Origin: Methylotenera sp.
GTDB taxonomy: Bacteria; Pseudomonadota; Gammaproteobacteria; Burkholderiales; Methylophilaceae
DNA length: 6,028 nucleotides
Direction: 5' to 3'
Assembly (NCBI GenBank): GCA_027487055.1
Contig: JAIYEJ010000186.1
Coordinates: forward strand, 1-6,028
This document shows, in pieces, positions 1-5,600 of this stretch. The notes below the pieces were generated by a model that saw only the letters and a program-made list of their open reading frames with translations, had not been told where the DNA came from and ran no database searches. Position 1 is the stretch's first letter. Each line of letters starts with the position of its first letter. The position numbers and the translations under genes were made by a program.

Positions 1-2
1 AC

Positions 3-1094
3 TTACGCCGGGTAAATTGCGCCTAATATTCGCAAACCCTTTGCGCCTGTCACTGATGGTAAATTACTGGTTTTGCCTTCTAAAGTTTGTTTGGCAAGCC
101 ATGCAAATGCCGCTGCCTCTAACCAATCCACCCCTATACCAAGCGCATCTGTATTCAGTAATGGCGTGTCTTTTAGCATGGCCTTAATTGTGCCTACTAA
201 TAAACCATTACGCGCACCACCACCGCATAAATAAACTTCATCAACATCAACACAGAATCTGTTTAATGCTTGGTATATGGTATTTGCACTTAACTCCACA
301 AGCGTGCGGGCAATGTCTTGTGGGCGGGTATGCGGGTATAGAATGTGCTGCTTTAGCCAAGCATCATTAAATAAATCGCGCCCTGTGCTTTTAGGTGGAG
401 GCAGCGAAAAATATGGCTCTGCTAGCATATTACTTAAAATGCTTTCATGCACCACGCCTGTGGATGCCCATGCGCCATCTGCATCAAAATCTTGATTCAG
501 TTTTAATTTTGCCCACGCATCCAAAAGCATATTGCCAGGGCCAGAATCAAAACCTAGCACGTCACCGTTTTTATTTAAATAAGTAATATTTGCAATGCCA
601 CCAATATTAATAATAGCGCGGTTTAATGTGGTACTGCCAAAAATGGCTTGGTGAAAAGCCGGCACCAGCGGCGCCCCTTGCCCGCTAGCGGCAATATCGC
701 GACTACGAAAATCACCCACAACAGTGATATTAGTTAGTTCTGCCAGCAAAGCGTTATTGCCAATTTGTAAGGTAAACCCAAGTTCTGGGCGGTGCCGTAT
801 GGTTTGGCCGTGGCAACCAATAGCAGCGATTTGATCCGCATTCACTTTGGCAGTAGCCAGCATATTTTTTACTGCATCTGTATATAAATATGCGAGCTTA
901 TTGCCTAGTAATAATGCGCTCTCAAGCTCGTTAGGTTGTGATGCGTGCAGCGCCAAAAGTGAAAGTTTTAGTTCAGCAGGATATGCTAAAAAGTGTGTAG
1001 CAATGATGTCACAATCATTCGCCTCAAATTGACACAGCGCCACATCAACGCCATCTAAACTTGTACCGGACATAATGCCTATGTATAGTTGCAT
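3..1094 (-). CDS. anmK: Anhydro-N-acetylmuramic acid kinase AnmK
   Basis: A complete 363-residue protein, the usual length for AnmK. The family is cytoplasmic; it hydrolyses the 1,6-anhydro ring of anhydro-MurNAc and phosphorylates it with ATP to MurNAc-6-phosphate, returning cell-wall sugar to metabolism. Visible family motifs are the N-terminal phosphate-binding GTSLDGVD (residues 10-17), GCHGQTIRH (93-101), GDFRSRDIA (127-135), GFDSGPGN (181-188) and the C-terminal nucleotide-binding CGGGARN (290-296). Asp183 in the FDSGPGN motif aligns by motif with the catalytic base described for the Pseudomonas enzyme. The ATG is preceded by a good Shine-Dalgarno sequence, and the N-terminus MQLYIGIMSGTS is where the family normally starts. 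It lies 49 bp downstream of the M23 peptidase gene on the same strand with no clear terminator between, so an operon is likely. Nothing is missing; the stop codon lies just inside the window edge. Confidence 0.97.
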   Translation of the reverse strand: MQLYIGIMSGTSLDGVDVALCQFEANDCDIIATHFLAYPAELKLSLLALHASQPNELESALLLGNKLAYLYTDAVKNMLATAKVNADQIAAIGCHGQTIRHRPELGFTLQIGNNALLAELTNITVVGDFRSRDIAASGQGAPLVPAFHQAIFGSTTLNRAIINIGGIANITYLNKNGDVLGFDSGPGNMLLDAWAKLKLNQDFDADGAWASTGVVHESILSNMLAEPYFSLPPPKSTGRDLFNDAWLKQHILYPHTRPQDIARTLVELSANTIYQALNRFCVDVDEVYLCGGGARNGLLVGTIKAMLKDTPLLNTDALGIGVDWLEAAAFAWLAKQTLEGKTSNLPSVTGAKGLRILGAIYPA

Positions 1095-1100
1095 TGCTGC

Positions 1101-1107
1101 TCTTCCT
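1101..1107 (-). promoter_or_regulatory. Ribosome binding site of anmK
   Basis: On the minus strand AGGAAGA ends six bases before the ATG at 1094. It is the clearest Shine-Dalgarno sequence of the four protein genes and supports this start. The 49-bp gap holds only a short GCAC/GTGC inverted repeat (about 1126-1136) without a U-tract, so I see no terminator separating anmK from the upstream peptidase gene. Confidence 0.7.
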
Positions 1108-1143
1108 AAAGTATGTGGTCCTAGCGCACGGGGTGCTGGTATA

Positions 1144-2490
1144 TTACTCGCTCGAAGCGATTTGATGATGGTTTAATATTGCCAATTGCGCCATTAAATT
1201 TGCACTTGCAGTATCAAACGCATTTTTATATTTAGCGTCAATGGGGATGCTAGTTGGTAGATTAACCGTCATGGGGTCGCGATGCTCTTTACCCACTAAA
1301 AATTCATAATGTAAATGTGGGCCAGTCGCTAAGCCAGACATACCGACAAAACCAATAATCTCACCTTGTTCTACCTGAATGCCCTTGCGAATGCCTTCTG
1401 CGAAGCTAGATAAATGGCCATATACAGTGCTAATGCCATTATGGTGTTTTAGCACAACCACGTTGCCGTAGCCACCTTTTTTACCCACAAAATCAACAAC
1501 ACCGTCACCAGAGGCTTTAATCCTTGTACCGATTGGTGCTGCAAAATCTACACCTTTGTGCGAGCGCAATTGGTGCAGAATAGGGTGAAAACGTTTAGTG
1601 GTAAAACCAGAACTAATGCGCGTAAACTCAAGCGGAGAACGTAAAAAAGATTTATGTAAGTTTTGACCTTGGGGCGTGTAATAAGCAAATTTACCTTCTG
1701 CATCACCAAAATGCACGGCTTGATACTTTTTGCCATTGTTAATAAATTCAACCGCTAATACTTTGCCAGTTTTCATCATTTCGCCAGCGTTATAAAATGC
1801 TTCGTAAATCACGTTGAATTGATCACCAGAGCGTAAATCTTCTCGAAAATCAATTTCGCCAGAAAAAATTTCAATAATTTGCAAAGAAATTTGGTCGGGG
1901 ATATCTGCTTTATCTGCAGCTCCAAACAAGGAGTCTTCAATGTTTGCAGATTTTAAAATTTGGTGATTTTGCAATAAAAGTTGCTGCGTTGTGACTTCGT
2001 AGCCATCGCCTGATTGCTCGGCCACTAAAATATTTTCAGCATCGATGACATATTCTAAATGCAGTAACTTGCCGCTTGAACTTGTTTTAACCTCAAGTGA
2101 GTGACCAGGCACAAGTTGCGTATTAATAGCGCTTGCATCAGGGTTTAACATTAATTGCTTAACAGCGCCTGCATCTTGAATGTACAACCGTTGCAATAAG
2201 CTACCAAGAGTATCACCAGGCTTAACTTGTGCGATATGCGAAAAAGTTTCGTTAGGATTTTCTTGCTTATTAATCTCTGGTAAAAGCACACTTTCGACAA
2301 TATTCTTGCTTGGCAGAGAATGGCGTCCATCAGTTTTGGTGGGATTTAATGCAATTGCAACGCCAAAAACAGGTAAGAATAACGAGATAAAAAACCAACG
2401 TAATTTTATTTTGCGCAGACTCAACAATTTGTTTTGCGTTAGAATAGAATTTTTAGGTTTGTAATCGTTAAGTTTTATAGGTTGTTGCAT
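1144..2490 (-). CDS. Membrane-anchored M23 peptidoglycan endopeptidase (MepM-like)
   Basis: A 448-residue protein. A basic N-terminus (KLLSLRKIKLR) precedes one hydrophobic segment at about residues 32-49, which should anchor the protein in the inner membrane with the rest in the periplasm. PGDTLGSLLQRL (91-102) resembles a LysM/OapA-like element. Residues 160-285 match the intermediate region of MepM/Csd3-type enzymes, known in relatives to cover the active site. The C-terminal peptidase M23 domain (about 290-410) keeps its zinc site: His311 and Asp315 (HKGVD) and His394, with likely catalytic His359 (YGHLS) and His392 (PHLHYEF). All key residues are present, so it should be active; the family cuts peptide cross-links during wall growth. 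The ATG is the only Met before the membrane segment, but it lacks a good Shine-Dalgarno sequence. Probably the first gene of an operon with anmK. The exact orthologue name (mepM or another) is not certain. Confidence 0.93.
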   Translation of the reverse strand: MQQPIKLNDYKPKNSILTQNKLLSLRKIKLRWFFISLFLPVFGVAIALNPTKTDGRHSLPSKNIVESVLLPEINKQENPNETFSHIAQVKPGDTLGSLLQRLYIQDAGAVKQLMLNPDASAINTQLVPGHSLEVKTSSSGKLLHLEYVIDAENILVAEQSGDGYEVTTQQLLLQNHQILKSANIEDSLFGAADKADIPDQISLQIIEIFSGEIDFREDLRSGDQFNVIYEAFYNAGEMMKTGKVLAVEFINNGKKYQAVHFGDAEGKFAYYTPQGQNLHKSFLRSPLEFTRISSGFTTKRFHPILHQLRSHKGVDFAAPIGTRIKASGDGVVDFVGKKGGYGNVVVLKHHNGISTVYGHLSSFAEGIRKGIQVEQGEIIGFVGMSGLATGPHLHYEFLVGKEHRDPMTVNLPTSIPIDAKYKNAFDTASANLMAQLAILNHHQIASSE

Positions 2491-2622
2491 ATAAAATAAC
2501 AGAAATTAAATTCTGAAAAACAAAATCAGCTTACAGTAAAAAAGTGCATGGTAACAGAAAAATAAAATTTTAAAAAAGATATAAATATTTAAAACAAGTA
2601 AATTAGATAAGCGGAATTCCAT
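2491..2622. promoter_or_regulatory. Divergent spacer between M23 peptidase gene and tyrS
   Basis: This AT-rich 132-bp spacer must hold the promoters of both divergent genes. I find no convincing -35/-10 pair. A TATAAA at 2580-2585 (plus) could serve tyrS but has no good -35 at the right distance. An inverted repeat CAGAA-N6-TTCTG at 2500-2515 lies nine bases upstream of the peptidase start, where it could be an operator or a small 5' UTR hairpin. Promoter assignments here are inference. Confidence 0.4.
2613..2616 (+). promoter_or_regulatory. Ribosome binding site that decides the TTG start of tyrS
   Basis: GGAA at 2613-2616 lies six bases before TTG at 2623. An in-frame TAA at 2608-2610 closes the frame just upstream, and no ATG or GTG lies between that stop and the conserved family sequence beginning near Gln7. 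TTG is therefore the only standard start that preserves the full N-terminus. Confidence 0.6.
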
Positions 2623-3822
2623 TTGAAAATAGAGATTAATCAAGCTTTAGCGATTATTAAACGCGGTAGCGAAGAGCTTTTAGTAGAACAAGAACTAATA
2701 GACAAACTCAAAAAAGGTCAGCCTTTACGCATTAAAGCGGGCTTCGATCCTACGGCTCCAGATTTGCATCTTGGACACACCGTGTTAATTAATAAACTAC
2801 GCCATTTCCAAGATTTGGGACATCATGTATTGTTTTTGATTGGCGATTTTACTGGCATGATAGGCGACCCAACGGGTAAAAGCGCTACTCGACCTCCACT
2901 TACAAAGGAGCAAGTGGCAGAAAACGCTAAATCTTACGCCACGCAAGTATTTAAAATTTTAGATAAAGATAAAACTGAAATTGTGTTTAACTCGACTTGG
3001 CTCACAGATTTAGGCGCAGCAGGCATGTTAAAACTTGCCGCGAGCTTAACAGTTGCCCGCATGTTAGAGCGCGATGATTTTTCAAAAAGATTTAAATCAA
3101 ATCAGCCAATTGCGATTCATGAATTTATGTATCCATTGCTGCAAGGCTATGATTCTGTTGCTCTAAAAGCTGATGTTGAGCTAGGTGGAACTGACCAGAA
3201 ATTCAACCTACTGATGGGCCGCGAGTTGCAAAAGCAAATGGGGCAATCTCAACAATGTGTGCTCACGATGCCTTTGCTTGAGGGTTTAGATGGTGTCAAC
3301 AAAATGTCTAAATCACTTGGTAACTATATTGGCATTAATGAGTCGCCAGAGATTATTTTTGCTAAATTGATGTCTATTTCAGACGATTTAATGTGGCGAT
3401 ATATCGAGCTATTGTCATTCGAATCGCTAGAAACGATTGACAGCTGGAAGTCTGCTGTTAAAGCTGGTGAAAATCCACGCAATATCAAAGTAAGATTTGC
3501 TCAAGAAATCGTTGCCCGTTTTCACAGCCAAGATGCTGCAGAAGGCGCATTAAATGATTTTCAGACACGTGCAAAAGGGGGTGTTCCAGATGATGTGCCC
3601 GAAAAGCCCATCGCTATTGACTCCCAGAGCATCGGAATTGCCTCGTTGCTTAAATTGGCAGGTTTGGTAGAAAGCACAAGTGAAGCCATTCGGGCCATAC
3701 AACAAGGTGGGGTGAAGCTAGATAGCGAAAAAGTGACGGATAAAAATTTGCAGCTTGCTAAAGGCGCTACAGTTATTGCGCAAGTTGGTAAACGTAAATT
3801 TGCTAAAATTATTATTACTTAG
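2623..3822 (+). CDS. tyrS: Tyrosyl-tRNA synthetase (TyrS type 2)
   Basis: A complete 399-residue class I aminoacyl-tRNA synthetase, a cytoplasmic enzyme that charges tRNA-Tyr using ATP. The Rossmann domain carries the HIGH-type signature as HLGH (residues 49-52, within PTAPDLHLGHT). The tyrosine-pocket segments QGYDS (174-178) and ADVELGGTDQ (183-192) are present, and KMSKS is intact at 227-231. A C-terminal S4 RNA-binding domain spans about 335-398. Length and the PTAPDLHLGH form fit the TyrS subfamily 2 common in proteobacteria, rather than the E. coli type. Translation begins at TTG, supported by an upstream in-frame stop and GGAA at -10. It is divergent from the M23 peptidase gene and convergent with the transglycosylase gene, and ends in a hairpin terminator, so it is probably transcribed alone. 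I saw no T-box or other leader control. Confidence 0.97.
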   Translation: MKIEINQALAIIKRGSEELLVEQELIDKLKKGQPLRIKAGFDPTAPDLHLGHTVLINKLRHFQDLGHHVLFLIGDFTGMIGDPTGKSATRPPLTKEQVAENAKSYATQVFKILDKDKTEIVFNSTWLTDLGAAGMLKLAASLTVARMLERDDFSKRFKSNQPIAIHEFMYPLLQGYDSVALKADVELGGTDQKFNLLMGRELQKQMGQSQQCVLTMPLLEGLDGVNKMSKSLGNYIGINESPEIIFAKLMSISDDLMWRYIELLSFESLETIDSWKSAVKAGENPRNIKVRFAQEIVARFHSQDAAEGALNDFQTRAKGGVPDDVPEKPIAIDSQSIGIASLLKLAGLVESTSEAIRAIQQGGVKLDSEKVTDKNLQLAKGATVIAQVGKRKFAKIIIT

Positions 3823-3851
3823 ATCTAGTGATTTTTAAGCTAGTTTTAGCT

Positions 3852-3893
3852 CATGCAATAAAACCAACTTACATGGTTTTGTTTTTTTGCATG
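3852..3893 (+). terminator. Nested hairpin terminator of tyrS, overlapping the converging gene
   Basis: An inner stem AAAACCA (3860-3866) pairs with TGGTTTT (3874-3880) across a seven-base loop and is followed by G and seven T's (3882-3888), a rho-independent terminator shape reading rightward out of tyrS. An outer stem CATGCAA (3852-3858) pairs with TTGCATG (3887-3893), enclosing the inner one. The 3' arm and T-tract lie inside the last codons of the minus-strand transglycosylase gene, whose stop is at 3869-3871. A further small repeat AGCTA/TAGCT lies at 3838-3851. Reading leftward there is no comparable U-tract, so termination of the minus-strand gene is uncertain. Confidence 0.65.
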
Positions 3894-4942
3894 TTTTCTA
3901 GGTTAATTATTGATGAGGTTTTTTTAAGCAAATTATCTTTATATGGATGTGAAGTATTGTTGTAAAGCTTAGCAACTTTCTTCACATACATTTGTGTTTC
4001 TGCATATGGCGGCACGCCTTTATACTTCTCAACAGCACCTTCACCAGCATTGTAAGCCGCAGCAACTAATTTAAGATCACCTTTGAAATAAGCCAGCAGC
4101 CATTGTAGGTATGCAAGGCCGCCTTTAATATTGTCTTCCGCTTTGTATGGGTCTTTAACACCAAAGCGCTGCGCTGTTTCGGGAATAAGTTGCATTAAGC
4201 CTTGTGCATTTTTGGGTGATGTTGCGTGCACATTGAACCCTGATTCTACCGCGATAAATGTCATCGCTAAATTCGCATCAATATCATATCGTGGCGCGAG
4301 TTTGTTCACGATTTTAAGAATATGGCGTTGAGAATAGAAAAGCGCAGCTGTTTTTTCCGAGATTTCTTTTTTCTCATTGTCAGTATTATCAATATTGCTG
4401 GCTAAGCTTGGTGGCGGATCAGGTTGAAGGCAAGCAAGTAATTCTATCGATGGCAAAACATTAGAAAGCTTAGCGAGTGAATTTTGTGCAGAGCTATGAC
4501 CTTGTTCTGCGGCCATTGTAAACAGTTGCGCGGCAACTTTTTCATCTACAGCAACGCCTTTACCATTTGCATACATCCAACCAAGCGCAAATTGCGCGTC
4601 AGCATCTCCATTTTTGGCTTGTTTGCAATAGTTAGCAACAACCTCAGAGTAAGTGTTCGGAGCCCCTGCATTGTTTTTGAATTTAAAAGCCATCGCAACC
4701 AACATTGCGTTTGGATTTTTGAGAGAGCCTTTGGTGGTGTTGAGTCTTTTGTTTTCTATGTTTGTAGCGTTTTCAGTTGTCGCTTGTGTGTTTTGCTGTG
4801 CTTCTGCAGTTACTGCTATTTTATCTGACATCACTTGATCTGATATCACTTGAGCCTCGTCAGCAATTACTTCAAATCCTGCGAGCATGGCAGTTAATGT
4901 GATAAATAATTGAAAAGACAACAAGTTGATGCTTAGCTTCAT
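3869..4942 (-). CDS. Secreted lytic transglycosylase with Sel1 repeat (SLT family)
   Basis: A 357-residue protein. Residues 1-27 form a signal peptide (short basic start, hydrophobic core, likely cut after VIA before DEA), so it is exported; there is no lipobox. Residues 28-75 are a polar, Gln/Thr/Asn-rich linker. Residues 112-147 match one Sel1-like (TPR-type) repeat (GDADAQFALGWMYANGKGV...A), and AAEQGHSSAQNSLAKL begins a partial second one. The C-terminal SLT domain (about 205-330) has catalytic Glu233 in AVESGFN, the SPKNAQGLMQLIPETA motif (242-257), AAYNAGEGAV (295-304) and PPYAETQMYVKKV (311-323). The family cleaves the MurNAc-GlcNAc bond without water and leaves 1,6-anhydro-MurNAc ends. 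Which cellular process it serves (general turnover or assembly of an envelope machine) cannot be told from sequence. It is divergent from the rRNA operon. The Shine-Dalgarno is weak, but the start gives a proper signal peptide. Confidence 0.92.
   Translation of the reverse strand: MKLSINLLSFQLFITLTAMLAGFEVIADEAQVISDQVMSDKIAVTAEAQQNTQATTENATNIENKRLNTTKGSLKNPNAMLVAMAFKFKNNAGAPNTYSEVVANYCKQAKNGDADAQFALGWMYANGKGVAVDEKVAAQLFTMAAEQGHSSAQNSLAKLSNVLPSIELLACLQPDPPPSLASNIDNTDNEKKEISEKTAALFYSQRHILKIVNKLAPRYDIDANLAMTFIAVESGFNVHATSPKNAQGLMQLIPETAQRFGVKDPYKAEDNIKGGLAYLQWLLAYFKGDLKLVAAAYNAGEGAVEKYKGVPPYAETQMYVKKVAKLYNNTSHPYKDNLLKKTSSIINLENMQKNKTM
4824..4853. repeat. 15-bp tandem duplication in the transglycosylase linker
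   Basis: Two head-to-tail copies, TCTGACATCACTTGA (4824-4838) and TCTGATATCACTTGA (4839-4853), differ at one base. They encode the minus-strand residues QVISD-QVMSD (31-40), just after the signal peptide. The unit is a multiple of three and keeps the frame. It lies in a low-complexity linker with no apparent functional motif, so it looks like a recent slippage duplication. Confidence 0.75.
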
Positions 4943-4964
4943 AGTATTTACTTGATTTCATATA

Positions 4965-4992
4965 ATTATTAAAAATATTCTTTAATTCTCAA
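4965..4992 (-). promoter_or_regulatory. Possible promoter of the lytic transglycosylase gene
   Basis: On the minus strand a TTGAGA -35 (4987-4992) is followed after 16 bp by an AATAAT -10 (4965-4970); each hexamer is one base from consensus. Transcription would start near 4958, leaving a leader of roughly 15 bases. The surrounding DNA is very AT-rich, so chance matches are easy and this remains tentative. Confidence 0.35.
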
Positions 4993-5030
4993 GAATAAAT
5001 TCTTTTTGGAGATTGTATTGTAGCTATCCT

Positions 5031-5040
5031 CACTTAAGTG
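5031..5040. repeat. Perfect 10-bp palindrome in the divergent control region
   Basis: CACTTAAGTG is a perfect palindrome about 70 bp upstream of the P1 -35 and about 90 bp upstream of the transglycosylase start. It could be a regulator site acting on either side, but I recognise no specific regulator, and a 10-bp palindrome can occur by chance. Confidence 0.3.
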
Positions 5041-5110
5041 TCTATGACCCTTTTGGACTAAGCGATGTAATGACGATTGGATATTTTTTGAATATTTTTG
5101 CAAATAGGGC

Positions 5111-5138
5111 TTGACCAAATTTATTGCCTCTGTAGAAT
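5111..5138 (+). promoter_or_regulatory. rRNA operon promoter P1
   Basis: TTGACC (-35, 5111-5116), a 16-bp spacer and TAGAAT (-10, 5133-5138) make a strong sigma-70 promoter reading toward the 16S gene. The -10 is followed by GCGCACC, a GC-rich discriminator typical of stable-RNA promoters under ppGpp/DksA (stringent) control; that control is inferred from the family rule. The start site should fall near 5145-5147. AT-rich DNA with T-tracts at 5081-5105 lies where an UP element or Fis sites would be expected. Confidence 0.8.
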
Positions 5139-5146
5139 GCGCACCT

Positions 5147-5167
5147 CGTTACAGCAATGCGGTAACG
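5147..5167 (+). other. Hairpin at the predicted 5' end of the P1 transcript
   Basis: CGTTAC (5147-5152) pairs perfectly with GTAACG (5162-5167). Inside, after one A/G mismatch, GC (5154-5155) can pair with GC (5159-5160) across AAT. The stem begins at or within about two bases of the expected P1 start. No U-tract follows, so it is not a terminator; a role in 5' end protection or in early transcription is conceivable but not shown. Confidence 0.5.
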
Positions 5168-5191
5168 TCAAGTAGCAAAATACACAATACC

Positions 5192-5222
5192 AGAATAAAT
5201 ATAAATAGTTTAAATTTATTCT
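5192..5222 (+). promoter_or_regulatory. UP-like AT-rich element of P2, built as an inverted repeat
   Basis: The bases just upstream of the P2 -35 are almost all A or T, as in UP elements that bind the RNA polymerase alpha subunit. They contain a perfect 9-bp inverted repeat, AGAATAAAT (5192-5200) and ATTTATTCT (5214-5222), separated by 13 bp; the right arm ends on the first base of the -35 hexamer. It may also be a protein binding site. Confidence 0.5.
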
Positions 5223-5249
5223 TGACCAGCCTCAAAAGCTCTGTATAAT
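5222..5249 (+). promoter_or_regulatory. rRNA operon promoter P2
   Basis: TTGACC (-35, 5222-5227), a 16-bp spacer and a perfect TATAAT (-10, 5244-5249) form a very strong promoter with the GC-rich discriminator GCGCGC at 5250-5255. Transcription should start near 5256-5258, giving a leader of about 380 bases before 16S. It lies exactly 111 bp downstream of P1 and shares 14 of 15 bases with it across the -10 region. In the standard picture tandem rRNA promoters set growth-rate control; which one dominates here cannot be read from sequence. Confidence 0.85.
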
Positions 5250-5310
5250 GCGCGCTTCGCCAAAATTAATGTAGTTTTTAATGTAAGTTAAAAATTTTAA
5301 TTTTAGGCAC

Positions 5311-5322
5311 TGCTCTTTAAAA
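5311..5322 (+). promoter_or_regulatory. boxA antitermination sequence
   Basis: TGCTCTTTAAAA matches the E. coli rRNA boxA (TGCTCTTTAACA) at 11 of 12 positions, and the AATTTG that follows extends the similarity. In the family, the RNA form is bound by NusB-S10 and lets polymerase read through the untranslated rRNA genes without Rho termination. Its place, about 55 bases after the P2 start, is as expected. Confidence 0.85.
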
Positions 5323-5339
5323 ATTTGAACGACTGATAA

Positions 5340-5348
5340 GTGTGGGTG
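5340..5348 (+). promoter_or_regulatory. boxC-like leader sequence
   Basis: GTGTGGGTG, 18 bases after boxA, resembles the GTGTGGGCA boxC that follows boxA in E. coli rRNA leaders. The preceding GATAAGTGTGGG form is one I associate with beta- and gammaproteobacterial leaders. The boxA-boxC order and spacing are conserved; the role of boxC is less well defined than that of boxA. Confidence 0.6.
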
Positions 5349-5471
5349 TTTGTGGTTGAGACCTATTTACTTAGACGCGACGAATGCTTTGTTTCTTAAT
5401 TGAGATGGAGAATGTTTTGTTGTTTGGTTTATGTAGATACTCAAGAGAACAAATGCTTACACTTAGATTTA

Positions 5472-5496
5472 TGACAAGTATGTAAATAGCTTGTTA
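5472..5496 (+). other. Leader hairpin 1 with GUAA tetraloop
   Basis: Bases 5472-5481 pair with 5486-5496, giving ten pairs including one G-U, with a single bulged G at 5489 and a GUAA (GNRA-type) loop at 5482-5485. The CTTGT arm (5490-5494) could instead pair with ACAAG at 5526-5530, so two alternative folds are possible. Confidence 0.5.
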
Positions 5497-5556
5497 GTTG
5501 ACTGTTAAAGGTTGGCTGATGAGCGACAAGACACACCTTGAAATGAATTTGAGTAC

Positions 5557-5580
5557 TTTATCTAATGAGAGTTAGATAAA
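5557..5580 (+). other. Leader hairpin 2 with GAGA tetraloop
   Basis: TTTATCTAA (5557-5565) pairs perfectly with TTAGATAAA (5572-5580). A U-G pair (5566/5571) closes a GAGA loop of the GNRA type at 5567-5570. No T-tract follows, so it is a structural or processing hairpin rather than a terminator. It ends 54 bases before mature 16S. Confidence 0.6.
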
Positions 5581-5600
5581 TAAAGCAAAGCGAAATAACC

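Noticed and set aside
188..1032. Several plus-strand open frames of 60-72 codons within anmK
   Set aside because: They are antisense to a complete, motif-rich anmK, overlap one another in different frames and show no family features.
1548..1751. Minus-strand 67-codon frame inside the M23 peptidase gene
   Set aside because: It is an alternative frame of a gene whose catalytic domain is intact here; no ribosome site or domain supports it.
2180..2464. Plus-strand 94-codon frame opposite the N-terminal part of the M23 peptidase
   Set aside because: It is antisense to the membrane anchor and linker region and has no promoter, ribosome site or family resemblance.
4484..4838. Plus-strand open frames of 61 and 114 codons with hydrophobic, Cys/Phe-rich products
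   Set aside because: They lie antisense to the well-supported transglycosylase gene, have no Shine-Dalgarno sequence or recognisable domain, and their composition follows from reading that gene backwards.
5557..5580. Leader hairpin 2 as a rho-independent terminator or attenuator
   Set aside because: The stem is AT-rich and followed by AAATAAAGC, not a T-tract, and it lies downstream of boxA in a transcript that must continue into 16S.
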